From assembly GCA_021849765.1 (NCBI GenBank), contig JAJZSM010000030.1, positions 1-10,645 on the forward strand: a stretch of 10,645 bases of DNA, given 5' to 3'. The notes under the pieces are model-generated. The model was not told the origin of the DNA, did not search any database, and saw nothing but the letters and a program-made list of their open reading frames with translations. This stretch comes from Actinomycetes bacterium. GTDB lineage: Bacteria; Actinomycetota; Acidimicrobiia; Acidimicrobiales; RAAP-2. A program made the translations under genes and the position numbers. This document shows, piece by piece, positions 6,820-10,645 of this stretch. Numbering within the stretch: position 1 is the first letter of the stretch; every line of letters begins with the position of its first letter.

Positions 6820-7928
6820 CCAGACTCAACGATCTCTACGAGGTCTACGGACAGAGCCCGTGGATCGATAACATCCGCCGCGACTGGCTCCAGGACGGCA
6901 CGCTGGCGCGACTCGTCGAACAGGGTGTTCGCGGCGTGACATCGAATCCGTCGATCTTCGCCAAGGCCCTGGCCACGTCGACGGCCTACGACGACGCAAT
7001 TCGCCACGCCGGGCCTCTCGAACCCGAGGAACTCTTCGAGAGGCTCGCCGTGGGCGACGTGCGCGACGCCTGCGACGTGCTGGCCGACGTTCACGGGGCG
7101 GCCCAGGCCGACCTGGCATCCGGCCGCCGCCGCCACGGCGACGGATTCGTCTCGCTCGAGGTCTCACCGCGCCTGGCGCGCGACACCGAAGCGACGATCG
7201 CCGCGGCCCTGCGATTGTGGAACGAAGTGGACCGGGCGAATCTCATGATCAAGATCCCCGCCACGGTCGAGGGTCTGCCCGCGATTAGCGAGGTTCTCTC
7301 ACACGGCGTCAACGTCAACATCACGCTGATCTTCTCAGTCGACCGCTACGCCGACGTGATCGGCGCGTGGGCGAAAGGTCTGCGCGGGGCGATCGCGGCG
7401 GGTCACGACATCTCGCGCCTGGCGAGCGTGGCCTCCTTCTTCGTTTCGCGCGTCGACGTCGCCGTGGACAAGCTGTTACCTGAGGGCGACCCCCGCCGCG
7501 GCACGGCGGCGAACGCCCAGGCGGCCCAGGCCTACGACACGTATCGGAGGCTCTTCGACTCGCCCGAGATTCTCGAGTTGCTCGGCCGTGGGGCCCAGGT
7601 CCAGCGCCCGCTGTGGGCGTCGACGTCAACGAAGAATCCCCTCTATGACGACCTGCTCTACGTGAACGCACTCGTGGCCCCGGAGACCGTGAACACGATG
7701 CCCGACGCGACACTCGACGCGGCGTTGGACCACGGAAGGTTCGCGGCGTCGCTCTTGCTTGACACGACGATTCGCCGCGCTGAGGCGTCACGACTCGAAT
7801 CCCTAGAACCCGAGGTTTCGATGTCCGAAGTAACTGCACAGCTCGAGCGAGAAGGTGTCACCGCCTTCGTGGCCTCCTACGAAGAGGTTCTCTCCACCGT
7901 CGCGGCCGCCCAGTCGCGACTGACGTAG
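6816..7928 (+). CDS. tal: Transaldolase
   Basis: This enzyme transfers a dihydroxyacetone unit between sugar phosphates through a Schiff-base lysine, and partners transketolase. The 370 residues match the long bacterial (actinobacterial/cyanobacterial) transaldolase type. Seen: GVTSNPSIF at 40-48 with the early catalytic Asp nearby, VSLEVSPRLA at 112-121, the Schiff-base segment LMIKIPAT at 143-150 with Lys146, NVNITLIFSVDRY after residue 165, and LWASTSTKNPLYDDLLYV toward the C-terminus. It is translationally coupled to tkt. A possible hairpin terminator follows at once. Confidence 0.96.
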   Translation: MTRLNDLYEVYGQSPWIDNIRRDWLQDGTLARLVEQGVRGVTSNPSIFAKALATSTAYDDAIRHAGPLEPEELFERLAVGDVRDACDVLADVHGAAQADLASGRRRHGDGFVSLEVSPRLARDTEATIAAALRLWNEVDRANLMIKIPATVEGLPAISEVLSHGVNVNITLIFSVDRYADVIGAWAKGLRGAIAAGHDISRLASVASFFVSRVDVAVDKLLPEGDPRRGTAANAQAAQAYDTYRRLFDSPEILELLGRGAQVQRPLWASTSTKNPLYDDLLYVNALVAPETVNTMPDATLDAALDHGRFAASLLLDTTIRRAEASRLESLEPEVSMSEVTAQLEREGVTAFVASYEEVLSTVAAAQSRLT

Positions 7929-7954
7929 ACGCCGAACGCAACGTTGCGGCGTTT
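7929..7954 (+). terminator. Possible intrinsic terminator after tal
   Basis: Directly after the tal stop, ACGCCGAACG (7929-7938) can pair with CGTT (7942-7945) and CGGCGT (7947-7952), with one bulged G and a 3-nt loop. Only a short T run (7952-7954) follows, so termination may be weak. Confidence 0.4.
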
Positions 7955-7962
7955 GCGCTCTG

Positions 7963-8001
7963 CATGCGGCGTCGGTGGTGTCCCTCCATGCGACATCGGT
8001 G
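7963..8001. repeat. Imperfect 15-bp direct repeat upstream of fbiC
   Basis: CATGCGGCGTCGGTG (7963-7977) recurs as CATGCGACATCGGTG (7987-8001), 13 of 15 identical, 24 bp apart. It lies upstream of the fbiC promoter and could be a tandem regulator site. Confidence 0.4.
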
Positions 8002-8015
8002 TGAACACGGTTCAC
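8001..8015. promoter_or_regulatory. Perfect 6-3-6 inverted repeat over the fbiC -35 region
   Basis: GTGAAC-ACG-GTTCAC is a perfect dyad with a 3-bp centre. If transcription starts at the fbiC ATG, it covers about -44 to -30, a typical place for a dimeric repressor or activator. The regulator is not identifiable from the window. Confidence 0.5.
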
Positions 8016-8032
8016 GGCTCGACTTGACGTCC

Positions 8033-8038
8033 TAGGAT
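8033..8038 (+). promoter_or_regulatory. Putative leaderless -10 box of fbiC
   Basis: TAGGAT is followed by six bases and the ATG at 8045. A TTCACG at 8011-8016, 16 nt above, may be the -35 and overlaps the inverted repeat. No Shine-Dalgarno is present. Confidence 0.45.
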
Positions 8039-8044
8039 GACGCC

Positions 8045-10306
8045 ATGACGATGCTGGGTTCGCCTCTCTCCGCGTCGGACCTGCTGCGCACGCCCCTCGA
8101 GGATTTGGCTCGCGAGGCAGTCGCGATCGCCCGTGCGACGTATGGATCGGTCGTGACCTATTCACCCAAGGTGTTCATCCCCCTCACCAAGCTCTGCCGA
8201 GATCGCTGCGGATACTGCACGTTCGCCCAAGCGCCCGCCCACGTCGAGAGCCCCTTTCTCGCTCTCGACGAGGTGATGACCATTGCCGAGGCGGGTCAGC
8301 GCGCCGGCTGCAGCGAGGCGCTCTTCACCCTGGGCGAGCGGCCCGAACTGCGCTACGACGAGGCCGCACGATGGCTCGCGGCACGTGGATACCGCTCAAC
8401 CGTCGATTACGTAGCGAACGCTGCTCAGATGGTCCTCGAGTCAACGGGGCTTCTCCCCCACGCCAACGCGGGCGCGCTGTACGCACACGAGCTGGCTCAG
8501 TTGCGTACGGTGAGCGCCTCTCAAGGCATGATGCTTGAAACCCTGGCCGACGTCGCCGCGCACCGCCTCGCGCCTGATAAATCGCCCGCGAGGCGTCTGG
8601 CCACCCTGTACGCCGCGGGAGAGCTACAGATCCCCTTTACTACCGGCCTGCTCGTGGGGATAGGCGAATCGCGCGAGGACCGTCTTGCGACTCTCGCGGC
8701 GATCGCAGAGGCGCACGAGCGATTCGGCCACGTTCAAGAGGTCATCGTCCAGAACTTCCTGCCCAAGGCGCGTACCGCCATGGCTCAGCACCCTGCGCCC
8801 GCGGACGAGGAGTACCACTGGACGATCGCCGCGGCACGCTTGATGCTGCCGGCTTCGATCCATCTCCAAGCCCCGCCGAATCTCAGCGACGACCCCACCG
8901 CGTTGCTCAATTTTGGCATCGACGACTTTGGCGGAATCTCGCCGGTAACGATCGACCACGTCAATCCCGAACGAGCCTGGCCAGCCGTGGCGACGCTCTC
9001 CGAACAGTGCGCGTCGCACGGATTGCACCTCGTAGCGCGACTGACTATCTACCCCGAGTTCGCGATCCAGGGCGAGCGCTTCGTTGACGAGCGCGTACGC
9101 CCGGCGATGCTGTCCGGCGCCGATTCGCTGTTCCTGGCGCGCGACGGAAACTGGAGCCCGGGCCTCGACTCGCCTCCCCCCCCGCCGTCTTCTCCCCGCG
9201 TCACCACCAGCGACGTGAGGGCGATCCTAGGTAGATACGAGCCTGGATACGCCTTCGAACACCGTGAACTCGTTACCCTCTTTGGCGCGCGCGACGGCGA
9301 CTACCACGCAATTCGCGAGCTCGCCGACGACGTGCGCCGCGAGCGCGTCGGCGACGACGTCAGCTTTGTCGTCAACCGCAACATCAACTACACCAACGTC
9401 TGCACGTTTAAGTGCCGCTTCTGCGCCTTTTCCAAGGGGCCGCTGTCTCTCAACCTGCGTGGCGACCCCTACCTGCTCAGCCTCGACGAGATCGCCGAGC
9501 GGGTGCGCGAGGCCGAGGCGCGCGGCGCGACCGAAGTCTGCCTCCAGGGCGGCATCCATCCGAACTTCGACGGCGACTACTACGTCGATGTCTTGGCCGC
9601 GGTACGAGCCGGTTCACCCACCATCCACATCCACGCCTTCAGCGCCCTCGAGGTATTCGAGGGGGCTCGCCGCTCGGAGATGGACCTCGAGAGCTACCTC
9701 ATGCGCCTGCGAGACGCGGGTCTCAAGACACTGCCAGGGACCGCAGCCGAAATCCTCGATGACCCCGTGCGCGCCATCTTGTGCCCCGACAAGATCTCCA
9801 CTGATCAGTGGCTTGCCGTGCACCGCGCCGCGCATCACGTGGGCCTGCGCTCGAACATCACGATCATGTTCGGCGCCATCGAAACGCCGGACAGTTGGGC
9901 TCGTCACCTGCTGGTGACGCGCGCGCTGCAAGAGGAGACCGGGGGATTCACCGAATTCGTCCCCCTGCCCTTCGTGCACATGGCGACGCCGCTATTCCTG
10001 CGTGGACGCGCCCGGCGTGGCCCGACCTACCGCGAGACGGTACTGATGCACGCTGTTGCGCGTCTGCACTACGCGACGTTGATCGACAACATCCAAGTCA
10101 GTTGGGTCAAGATGGGCGTCGAGGGCGCGCGTGACATCCTGCGCGCCGGGGCCAACGACGTCGGCGGCACCTTGATGGACGAGAACATCTCGCGCGCGGC
10201 TGGCGCCACCCACGGCCAGGAGATGGACGCGGCGACTCTAGAGGCGTTGGTCGAGCCGCTCGGACGTCCCCTGCGCCAGCGTGGCACGCTCTATCAGACG
10301 CTCTAG
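8045..10306 (+). CDS. fbiC: Bifunctional FO synthase FbiC (CofG-CofH fusion)
   Basis: This enzyme makes 7,8-didemethyl-8-hydroxy-5-deazariboflavin (FO), the chromophore of coenzyme F420, from tyrosine and a flavin-pathway intermediate. The 753 residues hold two radical SAM domains. The N-terminal CofG-like one has C51-x3-C55-x2-C58 (in LCRDRCGYCTFAQ). The C-terminal CofH-like one has C453-x3-C457-x2-C460 (in NVCTFKCRFCAFSKG) and later GAIETPDSWARHL and PLPFVHMATPLF. The junction near residues 371-385 is SPGLDSPPPPPSSPR, a five-proline linker. It is about 100 residues shorter than mycobacterial FbiC (about 856). Both Cys triads and the core of both halves are present, so it should work. It is separated from tal by 116 nt with its own promoter, and the next gene starts on the base after its stop. 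Confidence 0.97.
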   Translation: MTMLGSPLSASDLLRTPLEDLAREAVAIARATYGSVVTYSPKVFIPLTKLCRDRCGYCTFAQAPAHVESPFLALDEVMTIAEAGQRAGCSEALFTLGERPELRYDEAARWLAARGYRSTVDYVANAAQMVLESTGLLPHANAGALYAHELAQLRTVSASQGMMLETLADVAAHRLAPDKSPARRLATLYAAGELQIPFTTGLLVGIGESREDRLATLAAIAEAHERFGHVQEVIVQNFLPKARTAMAQHPAPADEEYHWTIAAARLMLPASIHLQAPPNLSDDPTALLNFGIDDFGGISPVTIDHVNPERAWPAVATLSEQCASHGLHLVARLTIYPEFAIQGERFVDERVRPAMLSGADSLFLARDGNWSPGLDSPPPPPSSPRVTTSDVRAILGRYEPGYAFEHRELVTLFGARDGDYHAIRELADDVRRERVGDDVSFVVNRNINYTNVCTFKCRFCAFSKGPLSLNLRGDPYLLSLDEIAERVREAEARGATEVCLQGGIHPNFDGDYYVDVLAAVRAGSPTIHIHAFSALEVFEGARRSEMDLESYLMRLRDAGLKTLPGTAAEILDDPVRAILCPDKISTDQWLAVHRAAHHVGLRSNITIMFGAIETPDSWARHLLVTRALQEETGGFTEFVPLPFVHMATPLFLRGRARRGPTYRETVLMHAVARLHYATLIDNIQVSWVKMGVEGARDILRAGANDVGGTLMDENISRAAGATHGQEMDAATLEALVEPLGRPLRQRGTLYQTL
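9176..9183 (+). repeat. C8 homopolymer tract in the fbiC interdomain linker
   Basis: Eight consecutive C encode part of Pro377-Pro381 exactly between the CofG and CofH halves. It is a possible slippage site; the proline run is also a likely EF-P-dependent ribosome pause. Confidence 0.85.
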
Positions 10307-10645
10307 ATGCACGACTTCGCGGACTCCTTCGTTAACGCCCTGACGGCCCGATATCCCCAAGACGTGGTGCGCACTCGCGAGTTGCGGGCTCTTACCGAAT
10401 CAATCGTCGAGTTAGCGGCGGCGAGGGCCTCGAGTGACGACTTGGGCATCGCGGTCAACGCGTTGACCGAGCTCGTCGCGGCTAGTACCGTCTTCTCACC
10501 CTGGCACGAGCGTCCCAAGCTGACGGTCTTTGGTTCGGCGCGCGTAGGCGAGAACGACCCCCACTACGCGATGGCCGAGCGCCTCAGCGCCGCGATGGCC
10601 GAGCGGGGATGGATTACCGTCTCGGGCGCCGGACCGGGCATCATG
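10307..10645 (+). CDS. LOG / lysine-decarboxylase-like Rossmann nucleotide-binding protein (N-terminal part)
   Basis: The ATG follows the fbiC TAG with no intervening base, so it is probably co-transcribed. The 113 codons present run off the right edge. A helical N-terminal region (about 1-68) precedes a Rossmann start, KLTVFGSARV at 71-80, and the segment WITVSGAGPGIM at 102-113. That segment is the first glycine-rich motif of TIGR00730/LOG-like proteins, which cleave nucleotide 5'-monophosphates (cytokinin activation in plants, nucleotide salvage in bacteria). The diagnostic PGGxGTxxE motif would lie outside the window, so catalytic competence cannot be judged. No Shine-Dalgarno is evident; coupling to fbiC is inferred. 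Confidence 0.8.
   Translation, partial: MHDFADSFVNALTARYPQDVVRTRELRALTESIVELAAARASSDDLGIAVNALTELVAASTVFSPWHERPKLTVFGSARVGENDPHYAMAERLSAAMAERGWITVSGAGPGIM

Noticed and set aside
7321..7839. 172-codon minus-strand frame opposite tal
   Set aside because: The product is Arg/Pro/Ser-rich as expected from the reverse frame of a high-GC gene; tal has all its motifs in the other strand.
8024..8029. TTGACG as the fbiC -35 box
   Set aside because: Only 3 bp separate it from the TAGGAT -10 box, too close for sigma-70-type spacing; TTCACG 16 bp away fits better.
9264..9917. 217-codon plus-strand frame inside fbiC
   Set aside because: Ser/Thr/Ala/Arg-rich out-of-frame shadow of the CofH half; fbiC is intact across it.
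1..10645. CRISPR arrays, tRNA/rRNA genes, IS elements
   Set aside because: No regularly spaced repeats, cloverleaf with conserved T-loop bases, or transposase motifs were seen on either strand by eye.

Overview
The window is high-GC DNA with densely packed genes and many 4-base start/stop overlaps. It carries a Pup-proteasome ATPase (Mpa/ARC) next to the depupylase Dop, and a fused FbiC-type F420 (FO) synthase. Proteasome plus F420 points to Actinomycetota. The actinobacterial gene neighbourhood trmI-mpa-dop supports this. A lineage such as Acidimicrobiia is possible, but I cannot fix the genus from sequence alone.

Layout. (1) 1-2571, minus strand: mpa then dop (dop runs off the left edge), the unfolding and deamidation/depupylation arm of the Pup-proteasome pathway. 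(2) 2668-2904, plus strand: a small monocluster ferredoxin with an Asp in the usual second Cys position. It diverges from mpa and converges on trmI, with both stop codons sharing one CTAG. (3) 4769-2901, minus strand: an apparent five-gene operon. It runs PaaI-like thioesterase, holin-X-like two-TM protein, 63-aa membrane protein, an otherwise unlisted ~50-aa membrane protein, then the tRNA m1A58 methyltransferase TrmI. The last four are linked by successive 4-base overlaps (GTGA, TTGA, ATGA). (4) 4828-7928, plus strand: transketolase and transaldolase, overlapping by ATGA, forming the non-oxidative pentose phosphate pathway. (5) 8045-10645, plus strand: bifunctional FO synthase FbiC, followed without any gap by a LOG/lysine-decarboxylase-like Rossmann protein cut by the right edge.

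Regulation. Four transcription starts (mpa, thioesterase, tkt, fbiC) share one geometry: a TANNNT -10 box ending 6 or 7 nt before the start codon, without a Shine-Dalgarno sequence. This is what leaderless mRNAs look like. The fbiC leader also holds a perfect 6-3-6 inverted repeat over the -35 region. No stretch longer than 300 bases lacks a gene.

Most of the content is core actinobacterial metabolism. I found no mobile elements, CRISPR, tRNA or rRNA. The least familiar material is the chain of coupled small membrane-protein genes ahead of trmI.
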